A stretch of DNA of 64,000 nucleotides from Catonia carolina (GCA_035578175.1 JAQMRL010000006.1:18015506-18079505), one strand, 5' to 3'; positions 23,685 through 35,584 are shown, counted from the first letter of the stretch. Notes: a model not told the origin generated them from the letters alone. Program-made: numbers and translations.

Positions 23685-23974
23685 TTATATTGGCATGAAT
23701 AATTGTTTTCCCGTAAAAAACTCAAATTTTCTAAGCACTGTACAAAAGTAACAACAAAACAACACGGTTGCGTACGCTGGTATGAATCCTTATCACATTC
23801 ATGTGTGACAAATGGTCGCTGCACACTTATTTCAAAATGTAGATAGACTACTTTCCAGAGAACATCTATAAAACCATTAAATGCAAGTAGGTTTCAACTG
23901 CATAGCTTATTCCTTAAAAAATCGACCTTATTGCCAGTGGTAAGTATACTTATCAAATACCTACAAAGGGTTAA

Positions 23975-24824
23975 CTGATCAGATAAAAGATAAATTTTAG
24001 TTTTCTTAAATCCGGTTTTTACTTTTATACGAGTAGTTTCAACCAATATCAAATAATCTCGTCTATAGCGTATCAAAACTAAAGTTGACGTTACAAATTT
24101 GTTTAACTATGCACATGAATTTAAAATTCCTCACTGACTCACACACTTAAAAAATCATTTGATTTCAATCAACAAAAGAGATGAAATTAAAACCAGTCTG
24201 GAAATTATTGGGTGTAAGTATGGTGTACAGTTAAGTACAACTAACCTAGACATGATACAGTGATTTCAGTCAAAATATCTGTGACTGATTACTGGAGACC
24301 CACGTTGTAACATTATTCTGGAAATGGTTGATGGAATAGATTGTTTATTATAAGAATTGTGTTTTATCATGAAGTGTTGTGTGCTGAACAAGGATAGTGA
24401 ATTTCGATAAATGAGATGCTTTGAATAGGAATCCTAGGAAATCGAAAATAGTAAACTTTTGTTTTTATTTTAAGTCATGGACAATGTTATCAATTGTTTG
24501 TAGAATTATCAGACCGAAGGTACAAAAGCAGTTCCTTTGTAGTCAGTCAGTCAATACTTGAATTGTGAATGAAAAGTGGTAGTCGGACCGTTCGAAATAG
24601 TGACTTAACGAGACCGGTTCTGAATTACGTTAATAATGCGTATCCGTACGGGTAGTAGTAGCAAGTGGTTGTTGACGGGCGAATCAATTGTTTTGATTGT
24701 TTGCGGTTACAATGTTTTAATTGTCGTTAAGTTTAGTTTAAGCTAAAATTTTGTAATTGATTCAGTTTGTGTAGTGTATTTATTAGTGGGTTAACGCCTG
24801 GATTGAGTTTGAAGTTACGGTTTC
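23975..24824. other. No gene recognised; unassigned DNA
   Basis: No repeat match or convincing exon was identified. Confidence 0.45.
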
Positions 24825-25030
24825 GACCGGAGTCAAGACATTAAAAGTCGGAATTTGGAAACGAAAATTGTTTTATTCGATTTCTCGTAAAGAATAGATA
24901 CAGAAATCATAAGGTTTTAAGTTCTGGTTTCCACCGTAAGTTCCCCAAAACCGGAAGTCAAGAAATCAAAGACGAAATTTGAAAACAAAAATAGTGTCAT
25001 TCGATTCCTTTTAAGAGGAGACTGTACTTT
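24825..25030 (+). repeat. Repeat I, copy 1 (about 125-bp tandem units)
   Basis: Units share 'GGAATTTGGAAACGAAAATT', 'TTCGATT' and 'GATACAGAAATCA'. Repeated directly at 25,735-25,965. Confidence 0.75.
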
Positions 25031-25734
25031 GTATCCCGCCAATGATAAATTTTCTCTTATTAGGTATATTGTTCATAGAATTGGTAAAAGATAGGGAAAT
25101 GAAACTTTACATACTTACAGTTCTCGTGTGTCTCTAACTACTGACATGTTTTCAATTTAATCTTTTGGACCATAACATTTTTAAAAAAGTAACGAATAAC
25201 ATAAAATTTCTACAGATCTTTTTGTACGTTTTTTGCGTATTATTAATTTTTGGACCACCTAAGGAAGTCATAAAAATGTCGGTATATATGGATATACAAG
25301 ATATTTAACTGGTAAAAATTTCAGTCTGGTATGTTTATTGGTTTCTGAGAAAAATGTACCTAAGTGTTAAAAATCTAAATTTACAAAAAAGGCAACAAGC
25401 AAGATGACACAAAAATCAAAAACAAAATATACTCAAACAAGTAAATTTCCCATCAACAGTTGGTTAGAAAGCTGAGCCAACAGCTAAGAATATTAAAAAC
25501 AGTGATACAGATATTTAAAAAAAACTAAAATTTCATTTGCACTAAAACGAACAGAATAAAATTATGAAAAATATTCGTTCTTTGTAACATGATAATTTTT
25601 CTTGGTAAACCTGATAAAAAAACTATTTTTTTGACGGAATTTAATTTTTTCTGGTAGATCTAGGGCTAAACTATTGAAAAATATAAAAAAACAAAAAACA
25701 AAATTTTTCAGTAAAATCATCGTGCATTCTCCCC
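25031..25734. other. Unassigned DNA between two direct copies of repeat I
   Basis: About 700 bp of AT-rich DNA without a coding frame, bracketed by repeat I; an internal segment of a repeat-flanked element is possible. Confidence 0.4.
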
Positions 25735-25965
25735 TTGAAGAGTAGATACAGAAATGACACTGGTTACTAGTCGGAATTTGGAAACAAAAATTGTGTTATT
25801 CGATGTCTCTTAAAGAATCGATACAGAAATCATTGGGTTTTACGTTCTGGTTTCAACCGGAAATTACCTAAAACCGGAAGTCAAGAAATCAAAGACGAAA
25901 TTTGGAAACAAAAATAGTGCCATTCGATTCCTCTTAAAGAGTAGATACAGAAATCACTAATGGTT
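25735..25965 (+). repeat. Repeat I, copy 2
   Basis: Same order of words as copy 1, including 'AAAACCGGAAGTCAAGAAAT'. Confidence 0.75.
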
Positions 25966-27984
25966 TTTGCAATAAGTTAAAGGTTTTTTTAAATTGCCAC
26001 CAGCCGTGAGACGCATGTCTCATGAAATGGATTTTTATCTTTTCACATCATTCTCGTCTCAGCTATTGGGAAATAAAGGCAAGAATAGTATAATCATTTG
26101 TTACGAATGTCAGATGACAAAATCCTCAAACAGGTGTCATGCCAATCGGATAACCTGGTTTGGGACAAACTCGGAACAGATGTGTATCTATACTTTAAGA
26201 AATGAAGGATTATTAAGTTTTAAGTTAAAACAGGCCAGGTGGTCGCATTTTTTTTTATGGTGATGATGATGATGTTGATGGGATTTAGCAAATTTTTAAT
26301 TTATATTTTGGTGCTAACAAAGATATGGAAATCCTTAAAATGATCTTAACTTCAAAAAAATAACTAAAGGAATTATAGCGTGATAAAAAATATTTATATG
26401 TTTGTCAGTTTTGCTGTAATAAACCCCTTTGTTATTTAATCATATTCAAATAAATTTTGTATTAAAATTTTAGAAGATGCAAGCAGAAGGAATAAGTTTT
26501 TGCATAAATTTACATATATTTATCATAAGGAATAAGATCATTGGTTTTGTATAATATTTATAATAATTAAATATGTGAATGTGGTGGTTGACGCTTTATA
26601 AATTCTAAATAATTTAAAATTTAATTTAGAACCAGAAATCTTTTGTCAGTCGCAGGTGAATCTCATAAACGGATGAATTGAACAAAATACGGTTGTACCG
26701 TATTTCTATGTTAGGTAGATACCGAAAGAAAAGTTTATAATGTCAAAGTAAAAGTTTGTCGTTGGATTCGGAGGGCCGAGTGCGGTGAAGAACTTGAAGA
26801 ACAATACATCACACAAGTTGGAAGATTTCTGTGTAACGAATCATCTTCATCCCCGCCCCTTTCTTCAAGGGTGCAAATGAAAATGGGGTGCAGGAGAGAA
26901 ATGAGAATGGTGTTGCGATTTCAGGCAAAATTGTTTTATAGCAAGAAGAAATGTACAAGAACGAGGGCTGCGGTAAATGGCGTTGAAAATGTGACAGTCA
27001 TCTTTATTCCATTTTAGTATTATTAGTACCAGTAGATGCCCGCTTGATGTTTTTTTTTATGAAAGTATTATACGTACACAAAACTACCTAACCAAACTTT
27101 TTTATTTAAAAAAAGACGTTATAAAAGTATCCCTTAATGGAGTCACAAAGTTATTTTTAAATGCTTTTCAAATGGGGAAAGAATTGTGATGTATATAAAT
27201 ACTTTTCCTCGAGTCGAGTTGTTTTTCTTACTAAATGCTTTTCATAATTTTAAATTCATTATTAGTAGATAATATATTCATGCGATACATTTATTTTGAT
27301 AACTTAATACTTTAAATTATTCGAATTTTAAATAAAAAGTTTGTTAATTCATTTACTTTATATCTGGTTAATCTTTTACAAAATAATTTAATTACCAAGA
27401 GTGAATATAACTTTTTAATTAAGGTATAAAATTTAGTGAGCTATCAACGTACAATGTGTATGTGCAATGTTACTAATGAAAAATCTTTAAGGTATATTTA
27501 TTTCATTCATTCTATGTGGAAGGGGATCGACAAGCCAAAAAAAATATTTTCTCTATTTTTAAATTTTAATATTTCAGGATTCCCTGAATTCAAACATGAA
27601 ATTATTTTTCAAGTGCCACAAATAATTAATTAAAAAGTCATTCTTATTTAGGTTTTTCGTTAGAAATAACTCCTGCATTTGTGGAAAACAAGTAGCTTTA
27701 GTTCGTACATTTTAGGTAAAACAAGTTAAGTAAACCATAGATTATGGATAGGAGATTTAAGGTGGATGAGAGAAACAGATACAGGAATGAAATTAACATT
27801 TCGGAATTATAATTTTGAACTTGAAGTTGCGGAAGAGAATCAGAGGTATAGGCACTTAAAGTTTTGCAAACTTTAACTGTATTGATGTAGGTATTTGAGA
27901 TGTGGGTTCAGATAAGAATGTTTCGTATACCATGGGTTTCTTTGTTTTACGTCTAAATTTCAAAAAAATATTAAGGGCAATGGA
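25966..27984. other. No gene recognised; unassigned DNA
   Basis: Includes an 89-codon plus-strand frame at 25,994-26,263 (with a CYEC..RCHA cysteine pattern) that has no recognisable family, no obvious splice sites and no partner exons. A short ATG/GTG trinucleotide run lies near 26,262. The rest is AT-rich. Confidence 0.45.
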
Positions 27985-28108
27985 GACGGTGGTGGTTGTT
28001 AGATAAAGCTGAATGGTGGAAAATACTAGAATTGGCCTGGAATCAAATCCAGGACTCCTGCCACAGAATCCTCTTGCACTAACCACTACCAACTATTCGA
28101 TTATGTAT
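27985..28108 (-). repeat. tRNA-like SINE fragment
   Basis: On the minus strand an A-box-like 'TAGTGGTTAGTGC' and a B-box-like 'GGATTTGATTCC' are spaced as in tRNA-derived SINEs. No acceptor stem forms, so it is not a tRNA gene. Confidence 0.5.
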
Positions 28109-28321
28109 CATGGACAGCACGAAGAAAGGATAAGGAGGTGTTACTGGGGAGCTCATTTGGTTTGAGAGCTGTTAAGGACCGCTGGGGTCAGTATCTCCTG
28201 TACCTTTTTCTACCGGATTCCAATCCGTTATCCGCGTTGTCCATCTCCTCCTTCTGTCATTCTCAAATGCCGAACCCCATCAACCTCTTATCCTCAGTAT
28301 AACTCAAAACATCACTCTCCC

Positions 28322-28503
28322 AGAACAGAATGGAGTGGTTGGAGCATGTGAGCAGAATGATGGAGGATAGGATATCTAAGCGATCACTTGGCTACAAATC
28401 AGAGGGAAAGAGAGAATGAGGACGCCCGAGAAAGAGATGGGCTGATTTGAGATATTTGGAAGAGGCAGAGATGCCTAATCCTTCAAAGGCAGAAAAAGAA
28501 GAC
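28322..28503 (+). pseudogene. LINE 3' end fragment
   Basis: Same 3' region as 12,547-12,898: a 'GGAAAGAGAGAATGAGGACG' block, 'GAGATGCCTAATCC' and a GAAGA-rich tail. Frames are broken; no RT domain. Confidence 0.65.
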
Positions 28504-28607
28504 ATCAATCTCCACCTTCATTTCCATTCGTGCACCCTCAAAGGTAATTCCATCCATTCTTGTTGGCCTGTAGCTTCTCCTTCAGAATTCGATCGAATTA
28601 GTTTTAC

Positions 28608-29004
28608 GTTGTTGTTGTTTAGGTCAACAGCCGAAAGGCTGGTTTGAACCACTATAGGTTTTACTACGTAAAACGAGGAGTGTAATGATTTACCATTGTC
28701 TTCCTCACTTGAGTGGAAAAATATGTTTGTCACCCTGCCAGGCCCTCTGAAAAACATATAATATTCTCCCTATAAGTGACACCTTCACTTCATTCACCAC
28801 AGGTCGTGGCTGTGTAATGAAATTCATTACTCTCAGAGGACATAACTCTTACTAGTGTCTTTCACCTCTACCTCCTCTGTTTTTAAATAGTTCAGTCATT
28901 TAATTGGCTGACTATATGATAAGAAACAGAACTATTTTTTATAGCCCTGGAACCAACAGATCGAGTGCAATTAATTTTAACACTCCACCTCCCCGTTATG
29001 GGCA
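28608..29004 (-). repeat. Family B retroposon, antisense, full length
   Basis: Begins with (GTT)n and ends at CCGTTATGGGC, 397 bp. It follows about 105 bp after the LINE 3' fragment. Confidence 0.87.
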
Positions 29005-30216
29005 TGCTTTTACGTTAATATGTTTCTACACTAGAAAGGAATCATTAGAGTCAATCGAGATAATATTTTTATAAATTTTTAACTTAATCGGTAAAGTAGT
29101 TTCACCTGTAGAACGAATGAAATTTGCGTACAAATAAATAAACTCGCACATGCGAGCGCAAACAAGTGCCCAGACATACATAAGCGCGCGCATCCAGTGA
29201 GAAAGCAAAATGCGAAGGAGGGGTTAGTGGGAGAAGATTATGTAGAGAGGAGTGAGACAATGTTGGTAGAGGGTGGGAAAGGGAGAGGGAGTGATGGGCT
29301 TCATCTAGTGATTTTAGAAGGTGATGAAATGTGAAATTCAGGTATCGAAAATGTACTCCTACTCCTATTGCAATACTTTCACTCTATTCAGGGACTAAGC
29401 TCTATACTTTAGATGTATCGCAAGAAAGTAAAAATGAAATTCAATAAAACATGGATTTATAAATTCTGCTTTACATTAAAGAGATAAATTCGAAATGACC
29501 AACGATACTGTTAAAAATTTTCATTGTTATCAGTTCATTTAATAAATAAATGAAGAGGATTTCCTCGGATCGATTAATCAGATGAAGTTGAATGAAATTG
29601 TTTACGTCACTAATGAAGTTTGTTTACAATCAATAATATTTTTTAATTGGACCGTTTTCGTTGGGGGAAAAATATTTGAAATGAAATAATCAAAACCGGT
29701 TAAATATTGTTATATTTTACGTAATGATTCGGTTGGTGCCATATTGTATTAATACCGAACACAGAAGGGTTGAGATTTGAAAGCTTTGTTTTCTGAGTCC
29801 GGCACAAAACACAATACGTACTCATTCATTCACAAACATCGTACCCATGATGCATCATGCGTATCATATAGAGTACCAAAATTCCCTCCTGTTACCACCC
29901 CCCCCCCCCAACGACACAACAAATCCACTACGCATATACGTTTATAAACTGATCCGTAATTCAATTAATAGTACCGTTGGACGGTGTTTGATTTGTGAGT
30001 TGATTTGATAATTGTAACGGAAGCTAAATCAATTATATATTTCTACTCCAGTAAATTTAACTGGTATACTCAATTACAGTAATTTTGTAACCAACTAAAC
30101 ACGAATAGATAAATTTGTTTATTATCCAAGATTTGATTGTAAAATTTACGGGTGTTTATTTACAAAATAATAAACGTAATAAAATTACAACTGAAACTTT
30201 TTGCTGTTTCATGTTA
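29005..30216. other. No gene recognised; unassigned DNA
   Basis: Contains a purine-rich tract near 29,210-29,300 and a C-homopolymer of about 13 bases at about 29,900. No exon or transposon end was recognised. Confidence 0.45.
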
Positions 30217-30218
30217 TA

Positions 30219-31001
30219 CCGGGTGATTTTTTAGTCCTGTTACCCAATTGTTAATGTCTGGTATCTAATTTTTTTCTAAGAAAGGGGTATTTTGTTTTGT
30301 GACACAAAGTTGGTAGCCCTACTCAACCGGTATAGATACGACAGTTTGAGTTGATTCTCCTTGAGTTGCGTAAAATTTTGTGCTGTTTCCAGTTGTGTTA
30401 CGAACAGAATGTATTTTACCCTAGAACAACGGGTTTTCATTCTTGAACAATATTTTGCTACAAAATCGTATGCGAGTGTAAAAGAATCATTTCAAATTAA
30501 ATTTTTGGTGTTCCTCCACTCTATTCTAATCAATTTCTGGGCTAACTAACTGATTTTTAGAGGCAGATATTGTTTGCAGCAGAAAACGTAGTGGTCGACC
30601 AACTCTCTTGACAGATGACGTTAAGAGAATGTGAAAACAAGATTGCTCAATTCTCCATGGAAAAGTTTACAAAAACTTTCCTCGCATGTTGATTTGTCAT
30701 GTTCGAGTGCTCAGAAAGCTGCTAAAAAATTTAAATTGTATCCGTATCACATACGATTAGTTCTAGAGCTTCAACCTCCAGATTTAAACAAGAGATTGTT
30801 TTAGGATAAAAGACATTCTGTTCGTAGCACGACCGGAAATGGCACAAAATTTTATACAGCTCAAAGAGAATCAAATCACACTGTCATATCCATACTGGTT
30901 GAGTAGGGCTACCACTTAGTGTCACAAAACAAAATTTATTTTTTTTAGAAAAATATTACCAGACATTAAAAATTGGATAACAGGACTAAAAAATCACTCT
31001 G
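30219..31001 (+). mobile_element. Internally deleted Tc1/mariner-type element, copy 1
   Basis: TIRs of about 40 bp (outer words CCGGGTGATTTTTTAGTCC and its CAGAGTGA-variant complement) are flanked by TA on both sides. The interior retains only the start of a mariner-type transposase: a helix-turn-helix-like segment 'QRVFILEQYFATKSYASVKE' and a 'KRSGRPTLLTD' basic/GRP block, broken by stops. The DDE catalytic region is missing, so it is non-autonomous. A sister copy with the same structure is at 58,092-58,862. Confidence 0.85.
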
Positions 31002-31070
31002 TAGAATGTTGTTTCGTTTTATATGTAATAGTTTCATATTCCAGGGCTACAAAAAAAAGTTCTGTTTTTA

Positions 31071-31233
31071 TCTCTTTTTTTGGTTTAACGTCTGGCAATT
31101 ACTGCTAATGCAGACGGTGAAGGATGAAATGATTTTTTGTAACGTATGAATATATGCCGTGCCTGAATGGGATTCGAACCCAAGACCGCATGATGAGAGG
31201 CGAGCACGTTACCAACTGCGCCAATGCGGCCGG
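31071..31233 (-). mobile_element. tRNA-derived SINE with target duplication
   Basis: On the minus strand the head 'GCATTGGCGCAGTTGGTAAC' (A-box region) and 'GGTTCGAATCCC' (B-box) are followed by a body ending 'GACGTTAAACCAAAAAAAG'. CTGTTTTT flanks both sides. The A-rich tail, tRNA head and duplication show LINE-mobilised retroposition. It is not a functional tRNA: the flanks do not pair. Confidence 0.82.
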
Positions 31234-31302
31234 CTGTTTTTTATCACCTGGTAAGCCAAGTAAATGACAAGTACAAGGTATTTAAGTACAGAAGAGTTAA
31301 GC

Positions 31303-31530
31303 CTAGTTTACACTGGTCGATTAGATTAGTAATTTAGTACTCGACTTGTTTGGACACGTCGTTTTAGTCGAGTAGTTTAGTAGCTTACCCCCACCACTAC
31401 GCACAACGTACTTTACGAGCGAAATTCCGCCTCCGTGGACCCATAACAATGCACGAAATTGGCTGTCTACGTTACAGGTGCGGAAAGTTACTAATTTTCT
31501 AAAAAACTCGACCCGTGTAAACTAGGCTAT
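31303..31530. mobile_element. Short MITE with AGCCTAGTTTACAC ends
   Basis: About 228 bp with inverted ends (AGCCTAGTTTACAC and GTGTAAACTAGGCT), inserted in the B consensus word 'AGAGGTAGAGG'. The flanking TTA/ATA is compatible with a 2-3 bp target duplication. Non-coding. Confidence 0.7.
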
Positions 31531-31684
31531 AGAGGTGTAAAAGTCACTAGATTATTTTTCAAGGCTGATAAGCTCTGAACGTTTGCATTGCCCCAGTGGC
31601 GGCCCCAGAAATTTTTTTCTGGTTGGGCCCACTTATATATTTATATGTTAATATTTTAGGTTAAAAAGTAGCTGTTTGTATGTA

Positions 31685-32446
31685 CGAGGGTCATTCGTAA
31701 AATAAGGTTCCCTAAGCTGCCGAGACAGAATGCGATGTGCTGGGAGAAATCCGGAGACACTGTCTTACTAATCAGCTCTCCCTCTCTTTTTCCGCACCAC
31801 TCCCGCCTCGCTACGTCGATCAGTGCCGGCCTAGCAGCCTTCGAAGATGGAGCTGCCTATCGCTGTTACCGCCAGATGCGAAATTCGCGCTGTGATACGT
31901 TTTTTAAATGCAAAACGGATTTCACCTATTGACATTCATCATGGAACAACAGTAAACTCTTACAGATATTGCGACACATTAAGAAAACTGAGACGCGCGA
32001 TCCAGAACTGCTGAAGAGGAAGATTGTCCAGTGGTGTGAGGCTTCTCCATGACAACGCTCGACCTCATGTCTCCCATCAAACTCAAGAACTGCTGACAGA
32101 TTTTGGCTGGACTGTTGTGCCCTCCCTCCCTACAGCCCGGACCTAGCCCCAAGTAATTATCCCTTATTCCCAAAATTAAAGGAACACTTAGGTGGCCTAC
32201 GCTTCAGTACCGATGATGAAGTCAAGGAAGAGGTTACTCGATTCCTCAAAGGATTGGCGGCAGAATTCTACAACATGGGGATAGAAAAGTTGGAGCATCG
32301 TCTGAAAAAGTTTTTGGACAGAAACGGCGATTATGTAGGAAAATAGCGTAAGTTTTAAGCTTTAAATTGATGTATAACACTAAGATAAAAAATATAGCTG
32401 TCTATTTTTAAAAATCATGGGAACCTTATTTTACGAATGACCCTCG
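31685..32446 (+). mobile_element. mariner element, degenerate, with perfect ends and TA duplication
   Basis: The ends CGAGGGTCATTCGT... and their complement (about 28 bp, apparently perfect) are flanked by TA at 31,683-31,684 and 32,447-32,448. A mariner transposase relic on the plus strand retains the 'HDNARPH' block (about 32,050) and, further on, 'YSPDLAPSNYPLFPKLKEHL' in a shifted frame (about 32,127 onward), ending in 'FLDRNGDYVGK' near 32,345. Stops, frameshifts and a missing middle make it dead, although the ends remain intact. Confidence 0.9.
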
Positions 32447-32760
32447 TAATGTACATTATTTTTACCTATGTAAAACATATATACATTTATATATATTTGT
32501 CTATGATTTTATAAATTGAATACATTTAGATAACTGATTGAGTACATTCTATCTTTATTTCAGGATTAGTAGGTATTGAATAAACAAATACAACCTTGTA
32601 ATTAAAAAAAAAAAAATTACTAAATTGAACACTTTAAATACAGTACATGGAATTACAAAAACAGTTTGAAAATATAAAAATCAAGTCCAAATTCATTCTG
32701 TTGGTCAAAATTATGAAGAAATAATAAGACAAACTAGTCAACTCTCGATTATTGTTTACT

Positions 32761-32973
32761 TTAAAACAAACTGAACTGTAGCCGTCTTCCTTTTTGAGCT
32801 GCAAACTCGTCCACAACTGGATCTGGATCCGACATTAAAGGAAAACTTAACTCTCTTTCTATGGATACAATCGCCAGGTTACTCAGTCTTTGCCCTGTCA
32901 TAGATGCCCGTAAATAAGGTTTAATTCGTCTCATTTGCGATACGTAAATATCGTAACCATTATTGTTTGCCAT
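32761..32973 (-). pseudogene. hAT transposase C-terminal (dimerisation) fragment
   Basis: The 70-codon frame contains 'KPYLRASMTGQRLSNLAIVS' followed by 'IEREL' and a 'VDEFAAQKGRR' end, which matches the hATC dimerisation region (YLR..M...RL..LA...IE.....). It lies inside TIRs and an 8-bp duplication typical of hAT. The DDE catalytic core and the zinc finger are absent, so the element cannot encode its own transposase. Confidence 0.8.
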
Positions 32974-33699
32974 CTTGTTGTGGATAAAAATCCCCGTTGT
33001 TTTATTGTTTCAGTCAAATCATATTAAAAATGGGTGGGCCCGGGCCCACCCGCTAGGACCGCCACTGCATTGCCCCCTTCCCACTTTATAGCTAGCCAAT
33101 GAGCAACGTTGCCAATACTTGCTCTTGTAGCTCTGTTAAATATTTCGTCAGCCATTTTTTTGGTCTCAATGACAATTATAACCTATAAACATACAATCAG
33201 CTGATTATATTATAAAGTATTTCATGTTTTTTCCGCGCTCTATAATCGATGTGTTCAGTACGAGAGTGAACTACTGTGGCTCTTATACGCATGCGGGCGT
33301 AATGTTTGTCAGGTACAATCTGACAACGCTGGCAAACGTTCTGATTGGTGTGAAACAGCAGAGCTCATCAACCGTGAAAAGCATATTAACCAGCGTTATC
33401 TCATATGAAAGTAATGAATTTTATTATACAGCTAAACCCTGTGGTGAATGAAGTAAAGTTGTGATTTGCAAGGTGGAAATATGTGCTTTTCAGAGGGCCT
33501 GACATGCTGATAAGCATACTTTTACACTCAGTGAGGAAGGCAATTGTGAATCACGTACTCCCCGTTTTACTTAGTAAAGCTTCTAGAGATTCAAAAGCCT
33601 TTCGGCGGATGACCTAAACAACAACATTGGTTGGTGATAGGTGTCTTAATTAATTGGTCGTAAGTGATTGAACCAAACCAGTTAACGTGACTTTAGACA

Positions 33700-33974
33700 A
33701 CACGAGAAAAAGGTGCAAAAGATACTACTCAGATTTATTTCCTTTAAGAGTAATGAATTTCATTAATGTATACACACCAACCATGTGGTGAATGAAGTGA
33801 AGGTGTCATTTGCAGGGTGGGAAGCAAATGCTCTTCAGAGGACCTGGCCTGCTGATAAGCATACTTTTCCACTCAGCGAGGAAGGCAATTGTAAACCACT
33901 TCACTCCTCGTTTACTTTAGTAGAGCCTCAGAGGTTTAAACCAGCCTATCGGTGGATGACCTAAACAACAACAA
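33700..33974 (+). repeat. Family B retroposon, sense, 5'-truncated
   Basis: From 'GTGCAAAAGATACTACTCAG' to the (AAC)n tail. Inverted partner of 33,981-34,252, the tails nearly touching. Confidence 0.8.
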
Positions 33975-33980
33975 ATTAAT

Positions 33981-34252
33981 GTTGTTGTTGTGTGGATAAG
34001 TATGCTTATCAGCATGCCAGGCCCTCTGAAAAGCATCTACGTTCCATCCTACAAAATATGTCACCTTCACTTCATTCATTACTTCGATGGAGAAGATAAT
34101 TCTGATTAGTGTATTTTACTCTACCTGCGTCTTCTGTTCTTTAATGTTTCAGTCATATGGCTGACAATTTGATAAGAAACAGAAGTATGATATGTAACCC
34201 TGGAACTAGGAGATCGAGTGCAAATAAAACACTCCATCTGACTGTTATGGGA
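33981..34252 (-). repeat. Family B retroposon, antisense, internally deleted
   Basis: (GTT)n end followed directly by 'AAGTATGCTTATCAGCATGCC', so about 90 bp next to the tail is missing; ends at 'CTGTTATGGG'. Confidence 0.8.
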
Positions 34253-34254
34253 AC

Positions 34255-35584
34255 ATTACTATTATTATTATTTCTATTTATTATCAACCAAATCTATTTA
34301 GTGTTCTGTAAATAACAGTTACAGATAAATCTGTTAATGAAAAAATGTTCTTGAAAGAATTGATCATTTCTTGCTCTATCTAAATCGGTTTATAAACGGA
34401 AATTATATTTTTAAAAGTGTATTATTTTGAAATTATTTACTTTCAAAAGTTCTAGAAGTGGTTGACTAACTTTTACAATAATGACTGGAAAATAAAGTAG
34501 GTTATTATAATATAATGTTTTGACTGATTCATATTACTGAAAAAATAAATGATTAAAGTTTAAAACAAATACTCTAGTTTTAATAATTGCATATTGAAAT
34601 TTATTTATAACTTAAATGCGTCGTAATACTTTATTAATAGATATGGGTAGACGTCGTTGTCGCAGTTTCTTTTAAAAGTTTTATCGTCAAACGCAAGATT
34701 GAAGTGAAGTCGTCCATTCCCTACTCACTCACTTACTTGTTCTCTCTCTCTCTTTCCATAGCATTTTTGACCGTATCTCTTTTCATAGCGCATAGTAAAT
34801 GCATTTCACTGAAGAACAGCTTTATGAAGTCAATTTAACGAAAACAAAGCTATTATTTCAATAGAAACAGAATAATGAAAAAGAAAGATTTCTTCTTTTT
34901 TTTTGAAAACTTTAATGAAAAATAAAATCAATATTCTTTTGTGTCGCTATCATCAACGATGGCTTTCATCCCACTGTTCTCTTATAAATCTTCTTCGTTG
35001 ATTAAAATCTCCTGAATCGATTTAAATAAAATATCGACTATTTGAGTTGATAAGTAAAATAATTTTGTAATGAATTCGTTTTATTTTCAATACTTAAAAT
35101 TCATGGAATATTTGATTTTCAGTTCCCGATTTTTATATCACAGTTTTCTTTTAATTAATCATTACCAACGTTTTTCTTTACCTCAGTATCTCATGTTGAA
35201 ATATTTTTAACTTCCTCTTCTTCTTAATTTCTCCTTCTCATCACCCTCTCCTTCTTCTTCTTCTTCTTCACAAAATTTAATACTTTTGGATTCTAATATC
35301 CCGGTTGTCCCACGAAGAGCTATTTTTGATTTAGGCCTAATATGCCGGACGTATCGCACACTCTACAAACTCGGAACTTTACAGTTATAATAAATATATA
35401 GAAAAAAACTACCCGAGTCTCATTTGCTTACGATTAATAAAAAAAATGGCGGAATATGAAAATAATATCTGATAGGCCTATTGTTGATACCTCGGCAATT
35501 TTTAAAAATTTCTTATAACTCATTTATGTTTTGTTGCTATCAGTGCTTAGCTATTGATGGACATCAGTTCGAATAAAGACAAAT
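34255..35584. other. No gene recognised; AT-rich unassigned DNA
   Basis: Contains short (TC)n and (CTT)n runs near 34,740 and 35,250. No convincing exon. Confidence 0.45.

Larger units (their letters stand above)
21864..23970. mobile_element. piggyBac-like element copy 1, carrying nested insertions
   Basis: The right end is 'TACAAAGGG' followed by TTAA (23,971-23,974); the left end is TTAA (21,860-21,863) followed by a decayed CGCTTTTAG. Its sequence is collinear with the uninterrupted copy at 50,486-51,038 apart from two insertions, 21,939-23,103 and a family B copy at about 23,290-23,684. No transposase is present, so it is a MITE-scale derivative. Confidence 0.75.
31594..33067 (-). mobile_element. 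hAT element, internally decayed, with perfect 8-bp target duplication
   Basis: Ends are CAGTGGCGG and CCGCCACTG, the common hAT terminal sequence. CATTGCCC is repeated exactly at 31,586-31,593 and 33,068-33,075, and 8 bp is the diagnostic hAT duplication length. A residual transposase C-terminus is on the minus strand (32,973-32,761). A mariner is inserted near the left end (31,685-32,446). Confidence 0.92.
31550..33386. mobile_element. TA-target TIR element D, copy 2
   Basis: Shares ends 'ATTATTTTTCAAGGCTGAT' and 'CTCATCAACCGTGAAAAG' with copy 1 and is flanked by TA within a B element. It lacks nested element E but carries a hAT insertion. Confidence 0.75.
31041..33629 (+). repeat. Family B copy broken by four or more later insertions
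   Basis: B segments occur at about 31,041-31,070, 31,243-31,302, 31,531-31,549 and 33,387-33,629, all sense and collinear with the consensus. Between them lie a SINE (31,071-31,233), a short TIR element (31,303-31,530) and element D (31,550-33,386), which itself holds a hAT and a mariner. Confidence 0.85.
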
